The notes under the pieces are model-generated. The model searched no databases, was not told where the DNA came from, and saw nothing but the letters and a program-made list of their open reading frames with translations. The position numbers were made by a program, and so were the translations under genes. DNA of 58,832 bases from Alphaproteobacteria bacterium (GTDB lineage Bacteria > Pseudomonadota > Alphaproteobacteria > Sphingomonadales > Emcibacteraceae): assembly GCA_002401455.1 (NCBI GenBank), contig NVTE01000005.1:83858-142689 (forward strand), given 5' to 3'. Within the stretch, counting starts at the first letter, position 1, and every line of letters begins with the position of its first letter. This document shows positions 9,527-17,419 of the stretch, piece after piece.

Positions 9527-9585
9527 ACGATGAAGGCAAGCTGTATTAGCTTGATTAAACAGTCAGTAATCTATAGACCTTTTTT

Positions 9586-10311
9586 ATGCATAAATTTGCC
9601 AATCCCGCCCGCTTCATGCGGCTCAGTAATATCATTCTGCCCTGGACGGCGGCCATAACCGTCGTGCTGTTCGGGTTGGGTCTGTATTATTCCCTGGTCC
9701 TGGCCCCGGAAGATTACCAGATGGGCAACACCTACCGGATCATGTTCATCCATGTGCCCGCAGCCTATATGGCCCAGTTTGGCTATGCCGCTATTGCGGT
9801 GTCCAGTGCGGTCGGTTTTATCTGGAAACATCCCCTCGCCGATCAGGCGGCCCGGGCGACGGCCCCCATGGGCGCGGCCTTCACGGCCCTGGCCCTGCTC
9901 ACCGGCAGCCTGTGGGGCAAACCCATGTGGGGAACTTACTGGATCTGGGATGCGCGCCTGACCTCCATGCTGATCCTGCTGTTTATCTATCTGGGTTATA
10001 TTGCGGTCTGGCAGACCATAGAAGATCAGGCCCGGGCGGCCAAGATTGCCGCTATTGTCGCCATGGTTGGCCTGATCAATGTGATCATCATAAAATTTTC
10101 AGTCGACTGGTGGAACACCCTGCATCAACCAGCCACCCTGATGCGCATGGATGGTCCAACCATCGGCGGTGATATGCTGGCGGCACTGCTGCTGATGATT
10201 GCGGCCTTTAACATGTTTTTTATCACCATTTTATTGTGGCGAATTCAGAGCCTGATCCTGCGGCGGCGAATCCGCTCGCTGCGCATGCAAATTGGCGGAG
10301 GACAAGGCTGA
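9586..10311 (+). CDS. ccmC: Haem handling protein CcmC
   Basis: A 241-residue, six-span haem-handling membrane protein. The tryptophan-rich WWD segment WGTYWIWD lies at 115-122, and the conserved haem-ligand histidines are H56 (IHVPAA) and H180 (WWNTLHQP). CcmC loads haem onto CcmE in the periplasm. The start MHKFANPARF is typical of alphaproteobacterial CcmC even though the preceding ACCTTTTTT is a poor ribosome-binding site. It is the first gene of the ccmCDEFGHI run and overlaps ccmD (TGATG). It follows a perfect FNR box, suggesting induction under low oxygen. Confidence 0.96.
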   Translation: MHKFANPARFMRLSNIILPWTAAITVVLFGLGLYYSLVLAPEDYQMGNTYRIMFIHVPAAYMAQFGYAAIAVSSAVGFIWKHPLADQAARATAPMGAAFTALALLTGSLWGKPMWGTYWIWDARLTSMLILLFIYLGYIAVWQTIEDQARAAKIAAIVAMVGLINVIIIKFSVDWWNTLHQPATLMRMDGPTIGGDMLAALLLMIAAFNMFFITILLWRIQSLILRRRIRSLRMQIGGGQG

Positions 10312-10505
10312 TGCCAGAATTCGCAAATGTATTCGCAAATATATTCGAAAATGCCAATGATATTTATATTCTGTCCAGTTATGGTGCCGGGGTCGTGGTT
10401 CTGATCGGCCTCTTCGTCACCAGCTGGCGGACGAAAAAGAAAGACGAAAGTGACCTGCGGACGTTGGAAAAGCGGCTGCGTGATCTCTCAGATAAACAGG
10501 TGTAA
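10311..10505 (+). CDS. ccmD: Haem exporter accessory protein CcmD
   Basis: A 64-residue single-span protein. The start is the ATG at 10311 overlapping the ccmC stop (TGATG), preceded by GGAGGACAAGG. A short N-terminal segment is followed by one hydrophobic helix (about 21-38, YGAGVVVLIGLFVTS) and a charged cytoplasmic tail (WRTKKKDESDLRTLEKRL), the usual CcmD plan. CcmD stabilises the CcmABC complex and is needed for release of holo-CcmE. A longer in-frame reading from 10236 lies inside ccmC and is rejected. ccmE begins 4 nt after its stop. Confidence 0.9.
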   Translation: MPEFANVFANIFENANDIYILSSYGAGVVVLIGLFVTSWRTKKKDESDLRTLEKRLRDLSDKQV

Positions 10506-10509
10506 GTGA

Positions 10510-11037
10510 ATGACAAAATCTGGTTCAACTAAGGGCTTAAAAGCCGGCGCCCGCAAGAAACGCCGCCTGTATCTGATGCTGACCTCCCTGGCCGTGCTCG
10601 GGCTGGCCGTGGTTCTGGTGCTGAGCGCATTGGAAGACAACATCCGGCTGTTTTACGATCCGACCGAGATCGCCGAAAAAGACATCAAACCCGGACAGAA
10701 TTTCCGTCTGGGCGGCCTGGTGGTCGATGACAGTGTGGAAAGGCTGGAGGATAATGGCATTCTGATCAATAAATTCGACATCACCGACGGCAATGAAACC
10801 GTATCAGTGGTCTTCGAGGGCTTGCTGCCCGACCTGTTCCGGGAAGGACAGGGCGTGGTCACTGAGGGCGCGCTCAATACTTCCGGGGTCTTTGTCGCCA
10901 CCGAGGTCCTGGCCAAGCATGATGAAAATTATATGCCCAAGGAAGTCATCGACAGCCTGAAAAAGCGCGGCGAATGGCAACGGTCCGCGGATGATACAGA
11001 TAAAACCCCAACAACTGAAAAAGACAGCAGATCATGA
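10510..11037 (+). CDS. ccmE: Cytochrome c-type biogenesis haem chaperone CcmE
   Basis: A 175-residue protein with a basic N-terminus, one membrane anchor (about 20-42) and a periplasmic OB-fold. The covalent haem-binding histidine is H137 in LAKHDENYMP, followed by the conserved tyrosine of the HxxxY motif (Y141). CcmE receives haem from CcmC, carries it covalently and delivers it to the CcmF/H ligase. The C-terminal tail is charged and probably disordered. Its stop overlaps the ccmF start by 4 nt (ATGA). Confidence 0.96.
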   Translation: MTKSGSTKGLKAGARKKRRLYLMLTSLAVLGLAVVLVLSALEDNIRLFYDPTEIAEKDIKPGQNFRLGGLVVDDSVERLEDNGILINKFDITDGNETVSVVFEGLLPDLFREGQGVVTEGALNTSGVFVATEVLAKHDENYMPKEVIDSLKKRGEWQRSADDTDKTPTTEKDSRS

Positions 11038-13046
11038 TCGCAGAACTGGGCCATTATTTCACCGTCCTCGCGTTAGGACTGGCCATCCTGCAAGCGGTCT
11101 TTCCCCTGATCGGCGCCGCCCGTCAGGACGGACGCATGATGATAATCGGACGGCCCGCCGCCTATGGTCAGTTCATGTTTTCCCTGGCCGCTTTCATCGC
11201 CCTGACCTATTCTTACATTGTGTCTGACTTTTCCGTGGCCGTGGTCGCCCGCAACAGTCATTCCCTGAAGCCGCTGCTCTATAAAATTTCCGGCGTCTGG
11301 GGCAACCATGAAGGCTCGATCCTGTTATGGGTCATGTTCCTGGCGTTGTTCGGCGCCATGGTCGCCTATTTCGGCCGCAACCTGCCCAAAACCCTGCAGG
11401 CCCGTGTGCTGGCGATCCAGGCCATGATCGGCGTTGGCTTTTACCTGTTCATGCTGCTGACCTCAAACCCCTTTGATCGGCTGGCGACTGTGCCCTTTGA
11501 AGGCAATGGCCTGAACCCGTTGCTTCAGGATCCGGGGCTGGCGTTTCATCCACCGTTTTTATATTTGGGCTATGTGGGCCTATCAGTAGCTTTTTCCTTT
11601 GCCATCGCCGCCCTGATCGAAGGCCGGGTTGATCCGGCATGGGCCCGGTGGGTCCGGCCCTGGACATTGCTGGCCTGGGTATTTCTGACCATTGGTATCG
11701 TGCTTGGCTCCTGGTGGGCCTATTATGAGCTCGGCTGGGGCGGCTGGTGGGGCTGGGACCCAGTAGAAAATGCCTCCTTCATGCCATGGCTGGTGGCGAC
11801 TGCCCTGCTCCATTCCGCGATCGTGGTTGAGAAGCGCGACACCCTGAAAAGCTGGACGGTATTGCTGGCAATCATTGCCTTTTCCTTCAGCCTGCTCGGC
11901 ACTTTCATTGTCCGATCCGGCATCATCACCTCGGTCCATGCCTTTGCCACTGACCCTGAGCGCGGCATGTTCATCCTGATGTTCCTGGCCCTGGTTATTG
12001 GCGGTAGTTTCCTGCTGTTTGCCCTTAGGGCTGACAAATTACAGGCCGGCGGCATGTTCGCGCCCATCAGCCGGGAAAGCGGTCTGGTGATCAACAATCT
12101 GTTCCTGTCCGTCGCGGCAGCTGTGGTGCTGTACGGCACCCTGCATCCCCTGCTCAGTGACGCCATTTTCGGGGTCAAATCTTCGGTCGGTGCGCCCTTC
12201 TTTAACCTGGTGTTCGGCTTCCTGATGATCCCCCTGGTGATGATCATGGGCCTGGGCGTCCATCTCAAGTGGAAACGCGCCGACATCAAAGGTCTACTCC
12301 AACGGCTAAAAGTGATCACCGGCCTGTCACTTCTGGCGGTGGTGATGACCCTCTATATCACTTACGGCGGCGAGATTATGCCGGCGATCTGGATGGGCCT
12401 CGGCGTCTGGCTGCTGCTGTCCATGTTCCAGGAACTGGGCAGCCGGATCAAGCTCGGCCAGGTGCCCTTAAGCAACAGCCTGCGCCGCCTGACCCGCCAA
12501 CCGCGGTCCAGCTGGGGTATGAGTCTCGGCCATCTGGGATTTGCCGTTGGTCTGATCGGCATCATTGCCACCTCGTCCTGGGGACTGGAACAACAAAAAG
12601 TCATGCGCATTGGCGACAGCATGGCCATCGGCGATTATGTCCTGACCCTGGATGACGTGGTGCCGGTCGCCGGACCAAATTACAGTGCGGTCCGTGGCAT
12701 TATCACGGTTCAGCCAAAAAGTGGCCCGAGCTTTGTCGCTCTGCCCGAAAGCCGGACCTATATTTCCTCGCCTATGACCACGACCGAAGGATCCGTGAAA
12801 ACCACCATGACCGGGGACCTGTTCATTGTCATCGGTGATGCCCAGAGTTCAGGGCGTTGGGGTGTGCGGGTGTATTATAAACCGATGCAGGTCTGGCTCT
12901 GGATCGGGGCGACAATCATGGTCATTGGCGGTATGATCTCCCTCAGTGATCGCCGGTACCGGATCGGCAGCCCCCAAGGCAAGAAGAAAAACGCCAAACT
13001 GACGGCGGCGAAAGAGACCAAAGGGAGTGCGGCCCATGCTGTTTAA
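11034..13046 (+). CDS. ccmF: Cytochrome c haem lyase subunit CcmF
   Basis: A 670-residue multi-span protein with the WWD domain WGGWWGWDPVENASFMPWL starting at residue 235 and conserved histidines including the one in FHPPFLYLGY (H172). With CcmH and CcmI it forms the haem ligase that attaches haem to the CxxCH motif of apocytochromes c in the periplasm. The large C-terminal periplasmic loop and terminal helix are present, so the gene looks intact. It is translationally coupled to ccmE (4-nt overlap) and overlaps ccmG by 11 nt. Confidence 0.97.
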   Translation: MIAELGHYFTVLALGLAILQAVFPLIGAARQDGRMMIIGRPAAYGQFMFSLAAFIALTYSYIVSDFSVAVVARNSHSLKPLLYKISGVWGNHEGSILLWVMFLALFGAMVAYFGRNLPKTLQARVLAIQAMIGVGFYLFMLLTSNPFDRLATVPFEGNGLNPLLQDPGLAFHPPFLYLGYVGLSVAFSFAIAALIEGRVDPAWARWVRPWTLLAWVFLTIGIVLGSWWAYYELGWGGWWGWDPVENASFMPWLVATALLHSAIVVEKRDTLKSWTVLLAIIAFSFSLLGTFIVRSGIITSVHAFATDPERGMFILMFLALVIGGSFLLFALRADKLQAGGMFAPISRESGLVINNLFLSVAAAVVLYGTLHPLLSDAIFGVKSSVGAPFFNLVFGFLMIPLVMIMGLGVHLKWKRADIKGLLQRLKVITGLSLLAVVMTLYITYGGEIMPAIWMGLGVWLLLSMFQELGSRIKLGQVPLSNSLRRLTRQPRSSWGMSLGHLGFAVGLIGIIATSSWGLEQQKVMRIGDSMAIGDYVLTLDDVVPVAGPNYSAVRGIITVQPKSGPSFVALPESRTYISSPMTTTEGSVKTTMTGDLFIVIGDAQSSGRWGVRVYYKPMQVWLWIGATIMVIGGMISLSDRRYRIGSPQGKKKNAKLTAAKETKGSAAHAV

Positions 13047-13575
13047 ACGATTTCTGCCCCTGATTATTTTTGGCGGCATATTCCTCGCCTTCCTGGTCGG
13101 CCTGACGCTCAACCCCCGGGAAATCCCCTCGGCCCTGATCAACAAGCCAGTGCCTGACTTTTCCCTGCCACCCCTTGAAGGCGCCGGGGTTGGACTTGAC
13201 ACCGCCGCCCTGAAAGACCCGGACAATATCATCGTGGTCAATTTCTTTGCCTCCTGGTGCGGCCCCTGTCGGATCGAACATCCGGCCTTGGTACAGTTCG
13301 AGAATATGGCCGGGGTAAAGCTCTTTGGCATCGCCTATAAAGATCGACCCAGCCATAGCCTGAGCTTCCTGAAAAGCCTGGGCAATCCCTATGATAGAAT
13401 CGGGGCCGACCTCAAGGGTCGCAATGCCATCGACTGGGGCGTCACCGGCACCCCGGAATCCTTCATCATCAAGAATGGCATTATCCGCTATCAGCATATT
13501 GGCCCGATCCATACGGTACAGATGGAGAAAATCCTCACCGTGATCGCAGACCTTCAAGCGGAAGACGGATCATGA
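13036..13575 (+). CDS. ccmG: Thiol:disulfide interchange protein CcmG/DsbE
   Basis: A 179-residue membrane-anchored thioredoxin. The N-terminal anchor is at about 6-25, and the redox centre FFASWCGPC has C75 and C78. The cis-proline loop GVTGTPESFII and the acidic family-specific features fit CcmG. It reduces the CxxCH cysteines of apocytochromes, or CcmH, before haem ligation. The ATG at 13036 was chosen over an in-frame GTG at 13027 because it gives the usual MLFKRFLPL start; both lie within the ccmF end. The stop overlaps ccmH by 4 nt. Confidence 0.95.
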   Translation: MLFKRFLPLIIFGGIFLAFLVGLTLNPREIPSALINKPVPDFSLPPLEGAGVGLDTAALKDPDNIIVVNFFASWCGPCRIEHPALVQFENMAGVKLFGIAYKDRPSHSLSFLKSLGNPYDRIGADLKGRNAIDWGVTGTPESFIIKNGIIRYQHIGPIHTVQMEKILTVIADLQAEDGS

Positions 13576-14036
13576 GATTTCTGTTGATCCCACTTCTGTG
13601 CCTCACCTTCAGCCTGACCGCCGCCGCCATCGGTGTCGACAAGGACCGCTTATCCGATCCGGAACAGGAAGCCCGCGCTCAGAGCATCATGAAACAATTG
13701 CGCTGCCTGGTCTGCCAGAATCAGTCGATTGTTGAATCCGATGCCGGCCTCGCCGTCGACCTGCGCGGCATTGTCCGGGAACAGGTCAAAGCCGGCCAGT
13801 CCGACCGACAGATCCTCCATTTCATGACCAGCCGATACGGCGACTGGGTGCTGTTGCAACCACCGTTCAAGGCCGCCACCCTTCTGCTATGGCTGGGACC
13901 GCTGTTTCTACTGCTGATCGGCGGTTATTTCGTCTTTCGCTATGTGCGCCAGAAACCGACCACAGTCCTCACCGAACCCTTGACGGCGGATGAAGAAAAA
14001 CGCCTGCAGCAAATATTAAGAGAAAACGATACATGA
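13572..14036 (+). CDS. ccmH: Cytochrome c-type biogenesis protein CcmH
   Basis: A 154-residue protein with an N-terminal signal sequence and a three-helix periplasmic domain. The conserved LRCLVCQNQSI motif (C45, C48) is followed by a C-terminal membrane anchor (about 97-117). CcmH takes part in thioredox handling of apocytochrome and in the CcmFHI ligase. It is the short form; the TPR part is a separate gene (ccmI), unlike the fused CcmH of E. coli. It overlaps both neighbours by 4 nt. Confidence 0.95.
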   Translation: MRFLLIPLLCLTFSLTAAAIGVDKDRLSDPEQEARAQSIMKQLRCLVCQNQSIVESDAGLAVDLRGIVREQVKAGQSDRQILHFMTSRYGDWVLLQPPFKAATLLLWLGPLFLLLIGGYFVFRYVRQKPTTVLTEPLTADEEKRLQQILRENDT

Positions 14037-15217
14037 CCATCTGGATTCTATTCATTGGCTTTTTCCTGTTGGCCCTGGCCCTCGTTCTGATACCGGTCTT
14101 TCGCTTTCGGCCCCAGGCACCGCAACGGGACATCAAAAGTATCGCGGTCTATAAAGCTCAATTGGAAGAGCTGAATGCGGACCAGAATAATGGCGTCCTT
14201 AATGCCAGTGAGGTTGCCTCTGCCCGCCTTGAAATTGAACGGCGGCTGCTGAAAATTGCCGACAATCAGAGGAGCCCGCATGAGGCCACTGCCCCGACCA
14301 CAGGCACCGGGGCCTCGGCGGCCCTGCTGGCTGGTATTGTGACCATAGTGCTATTGCTCAGTGCCGGATTTTACCTGTCCATCGGCCATCCGGCCATGCC
14401 CGACTTTGTGCTGAAAGATCAGGACCATTCTGTCGCCCGCCGCGCGGAAAAGGATACAGCCTCCCCGGAAAAAATCAAGGAAGTGGCTGAGTTAGAAGCC
14501 CACCTGATTGACAATCCCACCAACAGCATGGCCTGGCGCGCGCTCGGTCAGAACCAAAGTGACCTGCGCAACAAACCGGCATCGGCCAAGGCCTATCAAC
14601 ACTGGTATGAACTGGAACGGGATAACATTGATGCCGCCGTGGTCTATGCGGAAAGCCTGATCATCCTCAGCGAAGGCCGGGTTGGACCGGCGGCGCTTCT
14701 GGTGCTCAACCGGGCACGCAAACTGCAACCGCGCAATCCCGGTGTACGCCATTATCTGGCCCTGGCCAATTATCAGTCCGGTAACATTGCCGAGGCTCTG
14801 ACCGGCTGGAAGGGCTTGGAAGCGGAAAGTAAACCCGGTGTCCCCTGGCTGCGGCCTCTGCGGCGCTGGATTGCCCAGGCCGAACGTGATCTGGGCCTGC
14901 CCAGTTCTGCAGCCCAGGCCCCTGGTCCTGTCCCTGGCCCCGGACCGGCGTTAAGTGCCGTGGAACGGGCTGCCATCAAGGACATGTCTGCCGATGAAAG
15001 GTCGGCTATGATCAAGGGCATGGTCGCCCGCCTGCAGGGTAAAATGGACGAAAATCCAGAGAATATCGAAGGCTGGTTCCGGCTGGCCAAGGCCTATAGC
15101 GTGCTCGGCCAGAAACAGGACGCCATCACCGCCCTGGAGCAGGCCCTGAGGCATGCCCCCGATAACCTCCTGCCTGAGATTCAAAAACAACTGGAAGTTT
15201 TACGGAATTCCGAGTAA
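14033..15217 (+). CDS. ccmI: Cytochrome c-type biogenesis protein CcmI
   Basis: A 394-residue protein with two membrane helices (about 3-22 and 95-118) enclosing a short cytoplasmic loop. A periplasmic TPR region follows (MAWRALGQNQSDLRN, then GWFRLAKAYSVLGQKQDAI near the C-terminus). A proline-rich linker, APGPVPGPGPALS, sits between TPR groups. CcmI captures the C-terminal helix of apocytochromes and presents them to CcmFH. It is the last gene of the operon. A weak hairpin (15234-15249) followed by TTTTC lies just downstream. Confidence 0.93.
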   Translation: MTIWILFIGFFLLALALVLIPVFRFRPQAPQRDIKSIAVYKAQLEELNADQNNGVLNASEVASARLEIERRLLKIADNQRSPHEATAPTTGTGASAALLAGIVTIVLLLSAGFYLSIGHPAMPDFVLKDQDHSVARRAEKDTASPEKIKEVAELEAHLIDNPTNSMAWRALGQNQSDLRNKPASAKAYQHWYELERDNIDAAVVYAESLIILSEGRVGPAALLVLNRARKLQPRNPGVRHYLALANYQSGNIAEALTGWKGLEAESKPGVPWLRPLRRWIAQAERDLGLPSSAAQAPGPVPGPGPALSAVERAAIKDMSADERSAMIKGMVARLQGKMDENPENIEGWFRLAKAYSVLGQKQDAITALEQALRHAPDNLLPEIQKQLEVLRNSE

Positions 15218-15233
15218 TATAAACCTCCAGCTG

Positions 15234-15253
15234 ACCACAGAAAAGTGGTTTTC
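15234..15253 (+). terminator. Weak candidate terminator after ccmI
   Basis: ACCAC-AGAAAA-GTGGT followed by TTTTC. The stem is only 5 bp, so this is tentative. Confidence 0.35.
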
Positions 15254-15344
15254 TCCTAACAAATTGGGCCTTTCAGAAAGACCGGCTATATTTATTGACA
15301 ATTAAGCGGTATATTAGATACCCCTAATTATATTTGGTTTTGCC

Positions 15345-15713
15345 ATGAAAGTGACCACGAACGCCCATAACCTGTCTTCCCTGAACTCGCTGATTGATCC
15401 AGCGCAGCGCCAGCTGATCCAAGATCAGCAGAACGACCTGCGTCAGAATCAGGACCAGAAGACAGCGGAACAGACCAGCAAGGTTGCCCGGCAGGACCGC
15501 ATTGATGCCAACCGCACCGCCCTGAAGAAACTTCAGGATCGGCTGAAGGCGGATAACATTGAAAAGCTCAAAGCAGAATTCGGCGTGGAAAAAAGCGCGG
15601 GTCAGGAGAGCTCTTCCGGGGTCAACCTGAACCTGCGGGAGAACCTGGGGAGTAGCACCGGTCACAAACCCATCGACACCCGCCCCGGCCAAATCATCGA
15701 CATTTTGGTTTAA
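15345..15713 (+). CDS. Hypothetical 122-residue Gln/Asp-rich protein
   Basis: Not recognised. It is a hydrophilic, cytoplasmic-looking protein with no signal peptide or membrane segment. Residues about 17-85 are rich in Gln, Asp, Lys and Arg (DPAQRQLIQDQQNDLRQNQD) and should form a helix. A low-complexity stretch follows, and the protein ends in RPGQIIDILV. There is no clear Shine-Dalgarno before the ATG. A TTGACA (15295-15300) lies upstream but without a well-spaced -10. It stands between the ccm operon and a hairpin-rich gap, with no functional hint from its neighbours. Codon use and length support a real gene, but the function is unknown. Confidence 0.6.
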   Translation: MKVTTNAHNLSSLNSLIDPAQRQLIQDQQNDLRQNQDQKTAEQTSKVARQDRIDANRTALKKLQDRLKADNIEKLKAEFGVEKSAGQESSSGVNLNLRENLGSSTGHKPIDTRPGQIIDILV

Positions 15714-15893
15714 GGTAATTTTTTAAGGGGGGAACTCCCCTGTGCTCTCTTCTTGATTTTCCGCTTTAGGTACCTAAAGCTAGGGCACACTCCCCCTGCG
15801 TAAACCAGTTCTGGACATCAACTCGGGCGCGCAGTCGCGCTTGCCTCAGCCTCTTAAGAGGCTTCGGTTATTGATCCTATTCGGGGGAAGGGC
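15714..15893. other. Hairpin-rich intergenic region
   Basis: This 180-nt gap holds five consecutive dyads. They are AGGGG/CCCCT (15726-15741), the perfect 18-bp palindrome GCTTTAGGTACCTAAAGC (15763-15780), CCAGTTCTGG (15805-15814), GCGCG-CAGT-CGCGC (15827-15840) and the perfect 16-bp palindrome AGCCTCTTAAGAGGCT (15848-15863). TGTGCTCT (15741-15748) can pair with AGGGCACA (15782-15789) around the second. None has a flanking T run, so they are not standard terminators. No known RNA family was recognised. Confidence 0.5.
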
Positions 15894-16478
15894 CTATTCA
15901 GAGGAAGAGCCTTCTTCTTCCACATCCATATATTTCATCAGCATGGGCATCTGGGCCATCATGAACAGCAGGCTCAGGGGCATGAACAGCCACAGCTTGG
16001 TGGCAATCCAGATATCAAACTCGAAATTCCGGTGAATGACTTCATTGAGCACCGCGTTGAAGACATAGAACAGACCAAAGCGAAAGGTCAGCGTCTTCCA
16101 GGCTTCATCGGGCAGTGGCGGAAAGCCGGCCTCAAAGACATTTTTCAGGAAGAATTTACCAAACGCCAGCCCACCCAAAAGAGCCGCGGCAAAGAAACTA
16201 TAGAGGATGGTCGGCTTCAACTTGATGAATAGCTCGTTATGGAAATAGATCGTCGCTCCGCCCAGGATACCCACCAGACCGCCTGAAATCCATAATATAA
16301 GACCGATCTTCTTAAACACCAGCTTCGAGGCGATCATGGAGATCACCATGGCCCCCATGAACACCTTGGTCGCCAGGTAAACAGTCTCCATATCCTTGGC
16401 ATCATAGGCATAGAAGAACAGCACTATGGGAAACATTTCAATGACCAGTTTAAGCAACTGTTTTTTGGTATCACTCAT
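15894..16478 (-). CDS. yciB: Inner membrane septation protein YciB/IspZ family
   Basis: A 194-residue protein with about five membrane spans. It matches the YciB/IspZ (intracellular septation protein A) family in length and motifs, for example FPIVLFFYAY, PTILYSFFAAALLGG, DEAWKTLTFRFGLFYVFNAVLNE and an acidic tail. The family affects cell envelope synthesis and division; its biochemical role is not settled. It is the last gene of dapF-mtaB-ftsY-yciB, and its ATG overlaps the ftsY stop by one base (TAATG), indicating coupled translation. ftsY-yciB adjacency is common in Alphaproteobacteria. Confidence 0.9.
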   Translation of the reverse strand: MSDTKKQLLKLVIEMFPIVLFFYAYDAKDMETVYLATKVFMGAMVISMIASKLVFKKIGLILWISGGLVGILGGATIYFHNELFIKLKPTILYSFFAAALLGGLAFGKFFLKNVFEAGFPPLPDEAWKTLTFRFGLFYVFNAVLNEVIHRNFEFDIWIATKLWLFMPLSLLFMMAQMPMLMKYMDVEEEGSSSE

Positions 16479-17419
16479 TATTTAAGTCCCACTAACATTT
16501 TAGAAAAATCATCGGCATCAAAGGGTTGCAGATCATCGATCGTCTCGCCGACTCCGATAGCATGGATCGGCAGATCGAATTTTTCGGCAATTGCCACCAG
16601 CACTCCGCCCTTGGCTGTACCGTCGAGCTTGGTCATGATCAGGCCCGAGACCTGGGCCGCTTCCTGGAACACCTGGGCCTGGATCACCGCATTCTGGCCC
16701 GTGGTCGCATCAAGCACCAGCAGGGTCGAATGGGGCGCGGTGTCATCCTGTTTCCGGATCACCCGGATAATTTTGGACAGCTCCTCCATCAGGTAGCTTT
16801 TATTCTGTAATCGGCCGGCGGTATCAATCATCAGCACATCGATATTCTGCTGCCGGGCCTGTTCGATAGCATCATAGGCCAGACCCGCCGCATCGGCCCC
16901 AACCTTGCCCGAGATCACCGGAACGGCGTTGCGCTGGCCCCAGACTTGTAATTGTTCAATCGCCGCTGCCCGGAAGGTATCACCCGCTGCCAGCATGACT
17001 GATTTGCCGTCCAGCTGAAATTTCCGCGCCAGCTTGCCAATGGTTGTCGTCTTGCCCGAGCCATTAACCCCGACCATCAGGATGATATGAGGGCTGTGAC
17101 CAGTGTTAATATCAAGGGGACGGGCCACGGGCCGTAGGATATTGGCCACTTCCTCAGCCAGGGCCTGTTGCACTTCCTCCGGCGAAATTTCCTTATCAAA
17201 GCGGCTTTTGGACAGACGACTGCACACCGCCTGACTGACCGTCACCCCAAGGTCCGACATGATCAGCAGGTCTTCCAGATCCTCCAGTGTGGTGGCGTCG
17301 AGCTTCCTTTTGACAAAGATATCGCTGATGCCGCCGCTGAGGGCCGTGGTGCTGCGTTTCAGACCGTCTTTCAGGCGGCCAAACCAGCCTTTTTTCCGGG
17401 GCGTGTCGATTTCAGTCAT
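16478..17419 (-). CDS. ftsY: Signal recognition particle receptor FtsY
   Basis: A 313-residue SRP GTPase. A short N-terminal helix bundle precedes the NG domain, with G1 GVNGSGKTTT at 117-126, then DTAGR and TKLDGTAKGG. It docks SRP-ribosome complexes at the membrane for co-translational insertion. The long acidic A-domain of E. coli FtsY is missing; only a short basic N-terminus (RKKGWFGRLKDGLKR) remains as the likely membrane-targeting helix, typical of this class. It overlaps mtaB upstream by 4 nt and yciB downstream by 1 nt. Confidence 0.96.
   Translation of the reverse strand: MTEIDTPRKKGWFGRLKDGLKRSTTALSGGISDIFVKRKLDATTLEDLEDLLIMSDLGVTVSQAVCSRLSKSRFDKEISPEEVQQALAEEVANILRPVARPLDINTGHSPHIILMVGVNGSGKTTTIGKLARKFQLDGKSVMLAAGDTFRAAAIEQLQVWGQRNAVPVISGKVGADAAGLAYDAIEQARQQNIDVLMIDTAGRLQNKSYLMEELSKIIRVIRKQDDTAPHSTLLVLDATTGQNAVIQAQVFQEAAQVSGLIMTKLDGTAKGGVLVAIAEKFDLPIHAIGVGETIDDLQPFDADDFSKMLVGLK

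Noticed and set aside
15295..15323. TTGACA as a sigma-70 promoter for the 122-residue protein gene
   Set aside because: The -35 is perfect, but no hexamer resembling TATAAT lies at 16-18 bp.
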